NCBI RefSeq assembly: GCF_002896855.1
Contig: NZ_CP021850.1
Span: 4,365,665 to 4,429,664, forward strand
From: Clostridium thermosuccinogenes
Lineage (GTDB): Bacteria; Bacillota; Clostridia; Acetivibrionales; DSM-5807
DNA length: 64,000 bases
Direction: 5' to 3'
Part shown: in pieces, positions 27,401-34,838 of the stretch
Numbering within the stretch: the stretch's first letter is position 1
Layout: each line of letters starts with the position of its first letter
The notes under the pieces: generated by a model
Database searches by the model: none
Told to the model about the DNA's origin: nothing
The model's input: the letters and a program-made list of their open reading frames with translations, nothing else
Translations under genes and position numbers: made by a program

Positions 27401-27634
27401 GTTGTAGTCCTCGATATAAGGGCATGTGCAAGTGGCATGCTGTAGCTTTCCTTCAGCGCCAAAATAAACCCTGACGTAATAATCCAGGGTGCCTGCTATG
27501 GTAGCATTAAATATATTATTAACCCGGTCATACTCTATTGATTTTATCCTCCCGTCGGAGAAGCACTTTCTACCTTGTATAACTTCTTCCCGGGTCGCCG
27601 AGCGTTCAATAATATCGTCACTTAACTGAAACAT
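24404..27634 (-). CDS. SNF2-family helicase with SWIM zinc finger
   Basis: 1076 aa. The start ATG at 27634 follows GGAGAGG; an ATG 9 codons upstream has no ribosome site. The N-terminus carries a SWIM finger, C69-x-C71...C81-x-H83 (CTCPYIEDYNGYCRH). A long middle region of about 450 residues follows. The SNF2 ATPase core then shows motif I DDMGLGKTLQ (near residue 640), motif II DEAQ (near 740), motif III LTGTPMEN, and the C-terminal helicase lobe with LLFSQFTSML, SLKAGGTGLNL and ATDRAYRIGQ. This is the common Firmicutes SWIM-SNF2 architecture, thought to remodel nucleic acid-protein complexes, for example RNA polymerase; its exact role is unknown. Confidence 0.95.
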   Translation of the reverse strand: MFQLSDDIIERSATREEVIQGRKCFSDGRIKSIEYDRVNNIFNATIAGTLDYYVRVYFGAEGKLQHATCTCPYIEDYNGYCRHIVAALISILEKDRQDFFGRLKPRRTAKHILGLFQNTASNPTKPVKIEVIYEYDKSGCHGSGSCSAISINIGEDRLYTVKNIKAFLTSLYKNEEIIFGKNFTFDPTVHFFRAEDRPIIDFLKEIYELEALQDSFSYGARGSVFRNKQVLLASIGTKRVFNLMKDRTFKAVIKGEPYDEVRILDKDFPVNFHLTKDEEELALRLNFDEPLLPLTEDGEFFFAGGNIYKVSRKQQENFKPFFLAMAYRKSRIIYFQADEKERLVSEVLPFARNAGTVTIDQEVDSLIEKLDLEAEIYLDGNVESIDAELKFIYGERCINPFAGESAPADKTGKILLRDVEKEQAILSILEGTEFKVRNNRIHLDGEDKVFDFVYETIPRLQEYCSIFYSESFKKIPLKSVSSYTGGIRLNDRSGMLEFSFSIEGIERSELPDIFEMLRQKKKYYRLKDGTFLSLTSKELREAARISEYLEMDEADFERGYVEVPKFRALYIDQYLKKSGWRYFERNHAFKELIRNINEPEDVEVVIPDGLKGVLREYQKFGFKWLKTMSSYGMGGILADDMGLGKTLQVIALILSDKKEKGFYPSLVVAPTSLVYNWEAEIQKFAPDLKTVVISGNREEREKRIAFGIESADILITSYPLLRKDIDKYEGLSFRYCILDEAQYIKNPASQNAKASKQIVAQNRFALTGTPMENNLEELWSIFDFILPGYLFSHAKFMEKYMKPIMKDEDARSMQDLTMHIRPFILRRLKTDVLNELPDKIEHEMTAGLTVEQKKVYLAYLKQIKDEIDEEIREQGFEKSQIKILAALTRLRQICCHPAIFLEGFEGESGKMLLLQELIKDSIEGGHRILLFSQFTSMLHIIRDWLDLKSIEYLYLDGTTKTEERGRLVRAFNEGRGHIFLISLKAGGTGLNLTGADTVIHYDPWWNPAVEDQATDRAYRIGQKKAVQVIKLLTKGTIEEKIYYLQQKKKKLIDAVIQPGETLLSKLSEEEVRALFE

Positions 27635-27917
27635 AATCCTCTCCTGCCGGATTAACGGCATAAAAATTTATGTCCAAATATATATTATATCCTCAGCAGA
27701 GGATTAATGCAATTCAGTAGCGCATAAACCTTCATACCCCTCCGGCTTGCAATATGAAATCTTATAGCATCAACATGCATGGGCTTTTACATAAAAGCAC
27801 AGCGATAAAACGTACTAAACCTGCATAAATCCGTAATAAAACTTGTCTTTAGCTAATAAAACGAGTCAATATATGGCCATTAGTGCCGATGGAAGCTCTC
27901 TGCCTGTCTCTCCTGTG

Positions 27918-30212
27918 CTACTCTGCCACTTCCTCAAGCAAAGGAGTCAGCTCTCCATGATAATATATATACAGTTTATGCAGCGGCCTCGTCATAGAGA
28001 CATACATCAGTTTGGTATCCAGCTCACCGGCCCCATATCTTTCTCTATTGGCATTGGCGATCATCACCACATCGAATTCCAGGCCTTTTGCCAGATATGA
28101 AGGCACGATTACAACCCCGCTTTTGTATTCCTTTTCTCCGCCGGTAATTATGACCGGTGAATTGCCGCCTTTTTTCATCAATGAAGCCATATCCTTGCAC
28201 TCGTCCATCGTCTTGCATATAACCGCTATGGACTTATAACCGGCTTCCTTAAATTCATCAATTTTGTCCAGTATATCTGATGCAATTTCCTTCAGATTTT
28301 GCTTTTTTATCAGCCGCACCTTTTCACCATGCCTTATAACAGGCTTTCCCATGAAGGGACGCAGGGCATCGATCCTGCCGATAACTTTGTTTGCCGCCTC
28401 CATTATTTCCACCGTGGTTCTGTAGCTCTGCTCAAGGGTGAGCATCTGGCTTTTGCGGTCATCAAAGGCATGCTTCATAACGTCGGACCAGTCCAAAATA
28501 CCCCTGTAGGAATGTATGCCCTGGCACAGGTCCCCAAGGATGGTAAACGAGCTGTCCCTCACTATCTTTTTTATCACATAAAGCTGAAATACGCTGAAAT
28601 CCTGGGCCTCGTCGATGACAATATGCTTTACGGGAATCTTCTCATCCATCCCGTATATTTTATATTTGAGGTATATGATGGGGGCTAAATCTTCCAGTTC
28701 AACAAAGCCTGATTTGAGCACTTTTTCAGTATGCTCCCGCAGAAATTCGGCCTGCCTTTTAGGAAGTTTACCCTCCACAAGCCTGTAAAAGAGATCCTCC
28801 TTCATGATGAGCTCTTTATAATACTCCATGGGATTCAGCTTTGATATTCCTTTTATATACTCATTGGCGGCCTTTTTGGAGTACGTCTGAAGCTTGTCGA
28901 TAATGGCATTCTTTTTATCTATCAGCCGGATGATGAGCTTCTGCCTCTCCTCCGATTCTGCCATAGTAGCCTTTATTTTTCTTATCTTTGCATCACATTG
29001 GTCATGGAGGTTGTTTATGATGGATTCCTTTTTTACCTTAAACCGGTTGTTCAGGTGCTTTTTTATTTCATTCAATCTCTGAGCTACCGGCCAAGTCTTA
29101 TATTGCCGGAGAAAGAGGTCATTGATTTCCTCATAGCTGTATATCACTTGTGAGCCTATCTTGAAATCCTTTTTCGGGATATAATCCCTTTCTATCGCTT
29201 CTATATAGTCATCAATGACTTCCTTGAAGGTCATGGAAGATTTAAACTCTGATGCTTTTCGGACAAGCTCATTTCGGGCTATCTGCTCTTCGGTGCTGTT
29301 TCGGTCTACAAAATCGACGAGTTTTTCATTGGCATCCCGGATTTTCAGCCTCTTACCGATGAGCTCCATGGCAAAGTCCTCAAAAGTGGTCTGCTTAACC
29401 TTGTCCACCCCCAGCTCCGGAAGCACCTCGGAGATGTAGTTGAGAAACAGCTTATTGGGGGCTATTATCATGAAATTTTCAGGTTCAAAACTCTTTTCAT
29501 AGGTGTATACCAGATAAGCGATCCTGTGCAGGGCGATCGTGGTCTTACCGCTGCCCGCCACACCCTGTACTATCAGGGGAGTCCACATATCTGCCCTTAT
29601 TATCCTGTTCTGCTCCGCCTGTATGGTTGAAACTATATCCTTCAGGCGGTTGTCGGCATTTGCTCCGAGATGGGCCTGCAAAAACTCATCATTGGTGGTA
29701 ATGTCTATGTCAAATATGTCCTTCAGCACTCCCTCTTCAAAGGAAAACTGCCTTTTTAGCATCAGGTCGCCTTCTATGCGGCCGTCAGGACACAAATATC
29801 CGGCCCTCCCCAGCCTTTCCTCGTAATACAGGCTGGAAATGGGAGCCCTCCAGTCGATGATGATTATCTTCTGATCCTCATCCCTCATCAGGGACATCTT
29901 TCCTATATACAGCTGTTCTGCTTTTTCCTTTCCGTCCTCGCGGAAATCGATTCTCGCAAAATAAGGCTTGCTTCTGGCGGCAATCAGGTTTTTAAGCCTG
30001 ATGGTAAGGCTGTCCTGAAGAGTGGTATTCACCATGAGGTCGATATAGTTCTGGCTGTTATCCGAGTTGAAATGCTTCTTCATTCTGTCCACATCGCTGT
30101 CTATTTTCTGCTTCTTGGCAATGGTGGCCTCGAGGCTCTTTTCAACGTATCCCAGGATATACCTGCTGTGTTCAAGCTCTGCTTTATAATCCGGATGGTT
30201 TTCCGCCGGCAT
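27918..30212 (-). CDS. helD: HelD-like UvrD-family helicase (RNA polymerase recycling factor)
   Basis: 764 aa, the usual HelD size. GGAGGT lies 8 bases before the ATG. The N-terminal coiled arm (about residues 10-50) and the adjoining IDWRAPISSLYYE segment (120-131) are typical of HelD. The superfamily I helicase core has Walker A VQGVAGSGKTT (near 215-225), Walker B VIDEAQDFS, motif III LGDLCQGIHSYRG, motif IV EQSYRTT and a final YVSMTRPLHKLYIYYHG. HelD binds stalled RNA polymerase and helps release it from nucleic acid. It appears monocistronic. Confidence 0.92.
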   Translation of the reverse strand: MPAENHPDYKAELEHSRYILGYVEKSLEATIAKKQKIDSDVDRMKKHFNSDNSQNYIDLMVNTTLQDSLTIRLKNLIAARSKPYFARIDFREDGKEKAEQLYIGKMSLMRDEDQKIIIIDWRAPISSLYYEERLGRAGYLCPDGRIEGDLMLKRQFSFEEGVLKDIFDIDITTNDEFLQAHLGANADNRLKDIVSTIQAEQNRIIRADMWTPLIVQGVAGSGKTTIALHRIAYLVYTYEKSFEPENFMIIAPNKLFLNYISEVLPELGVDKVKQTTFEDFAMELIGKRLKIRDANEKLVDFVDRNSTEEQIARNELVRKASEFKSSMTFKEVIDDYIEAIERDYIPKKDFKIGSQVIYSYEEINDLFLRQYKTWPVAQRLNEIKKHLNNRFKVKKESIINNLHDQCDAKIRKIKATMAESEERQKLIIRLIDKKNAIIDKLQTYSKKAANEYIKGISKLNPMEYYKELIMKEDLFYRLVEGKLPKRQAEFLREHTEKVLKSGFVELEDLAPIIYLKYKIYGMDEKIPVKHIVIDEAQDFSVFQLYVIKKIVRDSSFTILGDLCQGIHSYRGILDWSDVMKHAFDDRKSQMLTLEQSYRTTVEIMEAANKVIGRIDALRPFMGKPVIRHGEKVRLIKKQNLKEIASDILDKIDEFKEAGYKSIAVICKTMDECKDMASLMKKGGNSPVIITGGEKEYKSGVVIVPSYLAKGLEFDVVMIANANRERYGAGELDTKLMYVSMTRPLHKLYIYYHGELTPLLEEVAE

Positions 30213-30602
30213 TGCACTGCACCTCCTTTGTTATGGATAAAATTTGGCATAAGGCCGGTAAACCGTCATAAATTCAAGCACCGTAAATGTCACATAGGGA
30301 TGAGAATGCCGCATACCGGGTGGAAGTAGAAGCAGCCTTAAAGCATTGTTTTCCAATGTATCAAAGAGGTATTAAATCATGCCCTATGCAAGATTAAAAT
30401 TGGTTTTGCTGTCTGCAACTGAAGCGGATGGAAGTATATTTTATACGAAATCCTTTTGAAAATAAAATCTTATACCCAGGCAAATAGAGATTTGCCGTAT
30501 GTTATCCACAATAGAATACACATATCAAAAATATTTCATATAATTTCTTCATTTTCCTTGACAATCTCATGTTTTTCAAGTAATATATAATAGCAAAAGT
30601 TA
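30213..30602. other. Intergenic region upstream of helD
   Basis: About 390 bases with no gene. A plus-strand promoter-like pair (TTGACA 30558-30563, N17, TAATAT 30581-30586) lies directly before the terminator hairpin at 30603. No clear helD promoter was identified. Confidence 0.4.
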
Positions 30603-30645
30603 AAGAGGTTAGTCCTTTTATAGGATTAACCTCTTGTTTGTTTTA
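30603..30645. terminator. Bidirectional terminator downstream of the anchored protein gene
   Basis: AAGAGGTTAGTCC (30603-30615), loop TTTTATA, GGATTAACCTCTT (30623-30635): 12 of 13 pairs plus a G-U. T-rich tails occur on both strands (GTTTGTTTT on plus; TTAACTTTT on minus). Confidence 0.8.
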
Positions 30646-30651
30646 TGTAAA

Positions 30652-31293
30652 CTATTCCTTCCTATTATCTGCCAATAGCTTTTTATTTTTTTCAGTGATA
30701 TCCATGAGCTTTTTAAAGTCCTCCTTGCCCAGGGCTTCTTCCAGCAGCCGGCTCGCAGTTTCGAATTCCTTCATGGTTATGCCGCCTCTAGCCAGTTCCA
30801 GGAGCTTTTCCGCATCCTCTTTTTTGAGCTTGCTCAATATGGCCATGCCCGTGATTTTATCCCAGAAGTCGATATTGTCCAAAGCCATCAATTCCTCATA
30901 GGTCATATAGTATTTGCTATATGATGAATTTTCCGCATCTGCCGCGTTTGCTTGTCCACCCTGATTTGCTTCCATCCCACCGCTGTTTTGCTCAGGGTTA
31001 CTTCCTTCAATGTCAGCATAGGAGCTACCGTAGCTGCTGCTTATATTGCCGCTGCCGGTTATGCCAGTGTTGCCCCCATCATCACCAGCACCCATCCTCG
31101 GTCCGCTGCTCCTGTCTTTCGGTGTAGTTGACTTTTTTGAATATGCGCTATCCATACTGCCTGTTCCGGCATCGCCTTTTCCTGAGCCAACAACGCCACC
31201 AAGGCTTTCCGGTGCCCACACTGTATTTGTACCAAGGCATACTATTATTAAAATAACCACAATCACATTTACAAACCTTATAACCCTCTTCAT
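30652..31293 (-). CDS. Membrane-anchored or secreted low-complexity protein, unknown
   Basis: 213 aa with a basic N-terminus and one hydrophobic segment (about residues 6-26: VNVIVVILIIVCLGTNTVW). A Gly/Ser/Asn-rich disordered linker (about 30-125) leads to a charged helical C-terminal domain (about 128-213) containing YYMTYEELMALDN and LLELARGGITMKEFETA. The helical domain recalls short bundles in clostridial stage-specific or adhesin proteins, but I do not recognise a family. The ribosome site is weak (CAGGT) and lies in a hairpin, hinting at translational control. It is downstream of galU on the same strand. Confidence 0.6.
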   Translation of the reverse strand: MKRVIRFVNVIVVILIIVCLGTNTVWAPESLGGVVGSGKGDAGTGSMDSAYSKKSTTPKDRSSGPRMGAGDDGGNTGITGSGNISSSYGSSYADIEGSNPEQNSGGMEANQGGQANAADAENSSYSKYYMTYEELMALDNIDFWDKITGMAILSKLKKEDAEKLLELARGGITMKEFETASRLLEEALGKEDFKKLMDITEKNKKLLADNRKE

Positions 31294-31298
31294 AAAAT

Positions 31299-31329
31299 AA
31301 TACCTGCAAACAATTCATTTACAGGTATT
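31299..31329 (-). promoter_or_regulatory. Hairpin that may hide the ribosome site
   Basis: AATACCTG (31299-31306) and CAGGTATT (31322-31329) are perfect inverted arms. In the minus-strand RNA the AGGT ribosome site of the following gene would be paired. Confidence 0.45.
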
Positions 31330-31380
31330 ATTTACTAATACGCCGGTTTTATGCCGGTAATTTTAAATTTATAGTCTAAA

Positions 31381-32250
31381 TCACAGACTGCTTACAATGT
31401 GCTTGAGATATTCCGAAAATTCGTCCTTAAGATCTTCCCTTTTCAGTGCGAACTCTATTGTCGCCCTTAAGAATCCGACCTTATTCCCCACATCGTATCG
31501 TGTTCCCTCAAATTCATATGCGTACATGGCCTCTTCACTCATAAGCCTCTTTAAAGCGTCAGTAAGCTGTATCTCGCCATTCTTGCCGGGCTTAGCCGTT
31601 TCAAGGTATTTGAATATTTCCGGGGTAATGATATATCTTCCCAGGATGGCGATATTTGAGGGTGCTTTATCCACATCCGGCTTTTCCACCATATCGTCAA
31701 TCTTATACAGCCTGTCCTCTATCTTTTCGCCGCTCACTATGCCGTACTGGGACACTTCGCTGGGAGATACGCGCTGGACCCCTATGATTGTCGTCTTATA
31801 ACGCTCGTGGGCCCTGATAAGCTGCTCAAGACACGGAACCTTCGAATCCACAATATCATCCCCCAGAAGAACCGCAAAAGGCTCATTGCCTATGAAGGTT
31901 TTGGCGCAATTTATGGCATCTCCCAGTCCTTTGGGCTCTTTCTGCCTTATGTAATGAATGTTCACCAGGTTGGATATATCCTTAACGAGATTTAACATAT
32001 CCTGGTTGCCCTTCTTGCGCAGCTCCTCTTCCAGTTCATAGGATTTGTCAAAGTGGTCTTCAATAGCTCTCTTTCCACGGCCGGTTACAATCATTATATC
32101 TTCAATTCCGGATTCTATCGCTTCCTCAACAATATACTGTATGGTCGGTTTATCCACTATCGGAAGCATCTCTTTGGGCTGAGCCTTTGTAGCGGGTAAA
32201 AACCGTGTCCCCAAGCCTGCTGCAGGAATTATGGCTTTGCGTACTCTCAC
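31381..32250 (-). CDS. galU: UTP-glucose-1-phosphate uridylyltransferase
   Basis: 289 aa. It makes UDP-glucose from UTP and glucose-1-phosphate for polysaccharide and wall-polymer synthesis. The nucleotidyltransferase signature AIIPAAGLGTRFLPATK, the catalytic region IVDKPTIQYIVEEA and the FAVLLGDDIV and GEIQLTDAL motifs are clear. The chosen start is GTG 32250, 7 bases after AGGTG; the longer frame starts inside the ribosome site. It has its own promoter with a short palindrome just after the transcription start. Confidence 0.96.
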   Translation of the reverse strand: MRVRKAIIPAAGLGTRFLPATKAQPKEMLPIVDKPTIQYIVEEAIESGIEDIMIVTGRGKRAIEDHFDKSYELEEELRKKGNQDMLNLVKDISNLVNIHYIRQKEPKGLGDAINCAKTFIGNEPFAVLLGDDIVDSKVPCLEQLIRAHERYKTTIIGVQRVSPSEVSQYGIVSGEKIEDRLYKIDDMVEKPDVDKAPSNIAILGRYIITPEIFKYLETAKPGKNGEIQLTDALKRLMSEEAMYAYEFEGTRYDVGNKVGFLRATIEFALKREDLKDEFSEYLKHIVSSL

Positions 32251-32274
32251 CGTATCACACCTCTTCAATCTGTT

Positions 32275-32289
32275 TGATAATTGTTATCA
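32275..32289. promoter_or_regulatory. Palindrome in the galU leader
   Basis: TGATAA-TTG-TTATCA, a perfect 6-bp palindrome with a 3-base centre, located just downstream of the predicted galU transcription start; possible operator. Confidence 0.4.
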
Positions 32290-32302
32290 TGAGCATAAAA
32301 CT

Positions 32303-32330
32303 ATTATACATTATTGTACGGCAAAATCAA
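32303..32330 (-). promoter_or_regulatory. galU promoter
   Basis: Minus-strand -35 TTGATT (32325-32330), 16-base spacer, -10 TATAAT (32303-32308). Confidence 0.65.
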
Positions 32331-32543
32331 TTGAATGTCTATTTCCTGCCGCCAGGCACGGACACATTTTTTGTCAATAAGCTTCCGGCCGTATGTTAAT
32401 ATTTTATTAATAAATGTGTCACACAAACTTAATATAAATATAGGGATAATATGGTACAATAAAATTGCCACAACTGGTAATACTTTTTTATTTTGTTCCT
32501 CCTTTTAATATAGAGCTAATTATTTTAGTTCATTTAATCTTAT

Positions 32544-32596
32544 AAAGCACTTATATTGAAATCATTTATACATTATAATCAGTGCTTTATTTTTTT
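32544..32596 (+). terminator. Orphan terminator-like hairpin
   Basis: AAAGCACT (32544-32551) pairs with AGTGCTTT (32581-32588), followed by ATTTTTTT. No gene precedes it on the plus strand, so it may end a small RNA. Confidence 0.5.
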
Positions 32597-32770
32597 GTTA
32601 AAAGTACCATATCTTATTATTCAAAATCTTGTATTAATTTTCAATAATGTCATCATACAGATTAACAAGATAAAATTTCTTTTATTAAATATTGAGGATT
32701 TCGGTTTCCTTTTCAGTATATATACTAACCTCTATGCTAGCTTTCTTTCCATTAATCAATATTGCACAGG

Positions 32771-32807
32771 AAACAAAAAAGGTAACAGTGCATAACATTG
32801 TTACCTT
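32771..32807 (-). terminator. Terminator of the second sugar-importer operon
   Basis: Minus strand: AAGGTAACA, an 11-base loop, TGTTACCTT, then TTTTGTTT. It lies 134 bases after the permease stop. Confidence 0.85.
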
Positions 32808-32940
32808 GTTAATATAAAACAACTCATGTATGAAAGGATATTTTAATAGCATTAAACTGCCTATAAGTAAATTTTAAGAGTCTGAATTTGAATCAAAATG
32901 TCAAACCAGTATAACGGATTTTAAATGCAATCCCTGTTTA

Positions 32941-33786
32941 TTAAGCCTTCGTTCCAGTTAAAGCGATACCTTGAATAAAACGTTTCTGGAATATCAAGTA
33001 AATTACAATCATTGGCCACATGGCTAATGCTGAACCGGCCATCAGATTTGGATAATTCGTTGTATACTGTCCCTTTAAAGTTGATAATCCGGATGAAAGA
33101 GTTAACATATTTTTATCAGTGTTGACAATCAAAGGCCACATCAAGTCACTGTATGCGAAAAGCGCCGTAAATATAGTTAAAGCAGAAATTGCAGTTTGTG
33201 TTAAAGGTAATGCGATTTTATAAAATGCCTGGAATTGATTACAGCCATCTATTATCGCCGAGTCAATCAAAGAATCCGGAATTCCCATATATGTCTGCCT
33301 TAAAAAGAACACACCAAATGCACTTACAAGTCCGGGAAACACCAGAGCAAAAATTGTATTGGCAGCATTCAGGCGAATAATCATCTGATACTGAGGAATC
33401 ATGTATATCTGGCTTGGTAACATCAATTGGGTTAAAACTATTGTGAAAAGAAACTTCTTTCCTGGGAAATCAATTTTGGCAAACGCATAGGCTGCCATTG
33501 ACGAAGTCACAATAGCACATATCACGCGGAAAAATATTAATAAACCTGTATTAAGATACAGCTTTAAAAAGGGTAAACTATTTAATGCATTATTATAAGC
33601 TTTTATATTCTTCCAATCATCAGGAAAAAATGTCGGAGGTATTTTCATCGTTTCAGGCACTGTTTTTAAACTTGTAAAAATCATCCATATAAATGGAAAA
33701 ATCATTATAACACTACCAAGAAATAATAATACATAAATAATTATTTTCCCATTGAATTGATTTGCTCTCGACGTTGTCCTTTCCAT
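32941..33786 (-). CDS. Sugar ABC permease, CUT1 family (MalG type)
   Basis: 281 aa with six membrane helices. FPFIWMIFTSLKTVPE near the N-terminus is the typical MalG-like opening. The EAA loop reads LIDSAIIDGCNQFQAFYKIALP, and the C-terminus FIQGIALTGTKA is characteristic. GGGGGT precedes the ATG. It is the last gene of the operon and forms a heterodimer with the upstream permease. An ATPase is not encoded here, so a shared MsmX-like ATPase is expected. Confidence 0.94.
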   Translation of the reverse strand: MERTTSRANQFNGKIIIYVLLFLGSVIMIFPFIWMIFTSLKTVPETMKIPPTFFPDDWKNIKAYNNALNSLPFLKLYLNTGLLIFFRVICAIVTSSMAAYAFAKIDFPGKKFLFTIVLTQLMLPSQIYMIPQYQMIIRLNAANTIFALVFPGLVSAFGVFFLRQTYMGIPDSLIDSAIIDGCNQFQAFYKIALPLTQTAISALTIFTALFAYSDLMWPLIVNTDKNMLTLSSGLSTLKGQYTTNYPNLMAGSALAMWPMIVIYLIFQKRFIQGIALTGTKA

Positions 33787-33808
33787 TCTTTTTACCCCCT
33801 ATTTCTCA

Positions 33809-34732
33809 CTATGCATCATAGTTAACCCACTTCTTTTGGCCGACAAACTGAATTACCGTAAATATGCTGATAATAAAGAATGTCCATAGGACTATAACTG
33901 AACCGTAGCCTTTATTTCCTATTTCAAAGGAATAACGATAGAATAATCCAAGTAATGGCCTGGCATTCTTCACAGCAGGATTTGAATCTTCAATCATCAT
34001 GTATATAAGGTCGAACACTTTTAATGAGCTCATGGTTCTCATGATAACCACAAAAAACATGGTAGGAGATATTAGCGGAACAGTAATACTGAAAAACTGT
34101 TTTATACTGCCTGCACCATCTATTTTTGCTGCCTCATAATAGGTAGTGGATATTGCCTGCAGCCCTGACATAAGAAGAATCGCATCATAGCCAACAGCGC
34201 TCCATATCGCAACAATGCCACAAGACAGCATTACCGTTGATGGATTGGTAATCCAATTAGTAGTGGGTAATCCTATTGAACTCAAAACATTATTGATAAT
34301 TCCAAACTCTGTATTAAACATCCATTTCCAAACCATAGCAACAGCTGCAGGAGCTACGACCATGGGAAGAAAATATATTGCACGAAATATGGTTCTCCCT
34401 CTAATTTCAGAATTAATAAAAACGGCCAATATCAATGCCAACACCACACCAACAGGAACAGTATAAACAACAAACAACAATGTATTCAGTGTGGATTGCC
34501 AAACCTCTGAATCTTGCAACATTTTTATATAATTTGATAATCCGGCAAATTCCCAGGCACCAAAAAGTGCTGATTTTGAAAAACTCATATAAATTGTTTC
34601 CAAAAACGGTACAATATTTAGTATTATTAACCCGATAATCGCCGGAGCAACCATTAGATATGCAATTACATAATCTTTTCTCTGTCCTGGTCTTCCAGCT
34701 TTTTTAACTTTAACCGATTTAACAGCAGCCAT
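33809..34732 (-). CDS. Sugar ABC permease, CUT1 family (MalF type)
   Basis: 307 aa: basic N-terminus, then AYLMVAPAIIGLIILNIVPF and five further membrane helices. The EAA loop is YYEAAKIDGAGSIKQFFSITVP. GAGGTG precedes the ATG. It sits between the binding protein and the MalG-type permease, with only 22 bases to the latter. Confidence 0.94.
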   Translation of the reverse strand: MAAVKSVKVKKAGRPGQRKDYVIAYLMVAPAIIGLIILNIVPFLETIYMSFSKSALFGAWEFAGLSNYIKMLQDSEVWQSTLNTLLFVVYTVPVGVVLALILAVFINSEIRGRTIFRAIYFLPMVVAPAAVAMVWKWMFNTEFGIINNVLSSIGLPTTNWITNPSTVMLSCGIVAIWSAVGYDAILLMSGLQAISTTYYEAAKIDGAGSIKQFFSITVPLISPTMFFVVIMRTMSSLKVFDLIYMMIEDSNPAVKNARPLLGLFYRYSFEIGNKGYGSVIVLWTFFIISIFTVIQFVGQKKWVNYDA

Positions 34733-34769
34733 TTTAACACCTCAAAATCTCAATATTTCTAAATTCCAA

Positions 34770-34802
34770 CTGCTCAAAATGGCAATAAGCCATTTTGAGC
34801 AG
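34770..34802 (-). other. Intercistronic hairpin between binding protein and permease
   Basis: CTGCTCAAAATGGC (34770-34783), loop AATAA, GCCATTTTGAGCAG (34789-34802): perfect 14-bp arms. It likely protects or partly terminates the message so that the binding protein is made in excess. The trailing U content is modest. Confidence 0.7.
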
Positions 34803-34838
34803 TGTCTAAACAGAATCATATTGTTCCGATGCTGGATT

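Larger units (their letters stand above)
32331..32940. other. 600-bp gene-free AT-rich region
   Basis: No convincing gene. It contains an orphan plus-strand terminator (32544-32596) with a possible promoter about 90 bases upstream (TACAAT at 32455-32460) and the minus-strand terminator of the second sugar importer (32771-32807). A short T-rich frame at 32556-32795 lacks a ribosome site and is not called. Confidence 0.45.

Noticed and set aside
32556-32795. 79-residue plus-strand frame in the galU upstream gap
   Set aside because: T-rich, Ile/Phe/Leu-heavy translation without ribosome site; overlaps a terminator-like hairpin.
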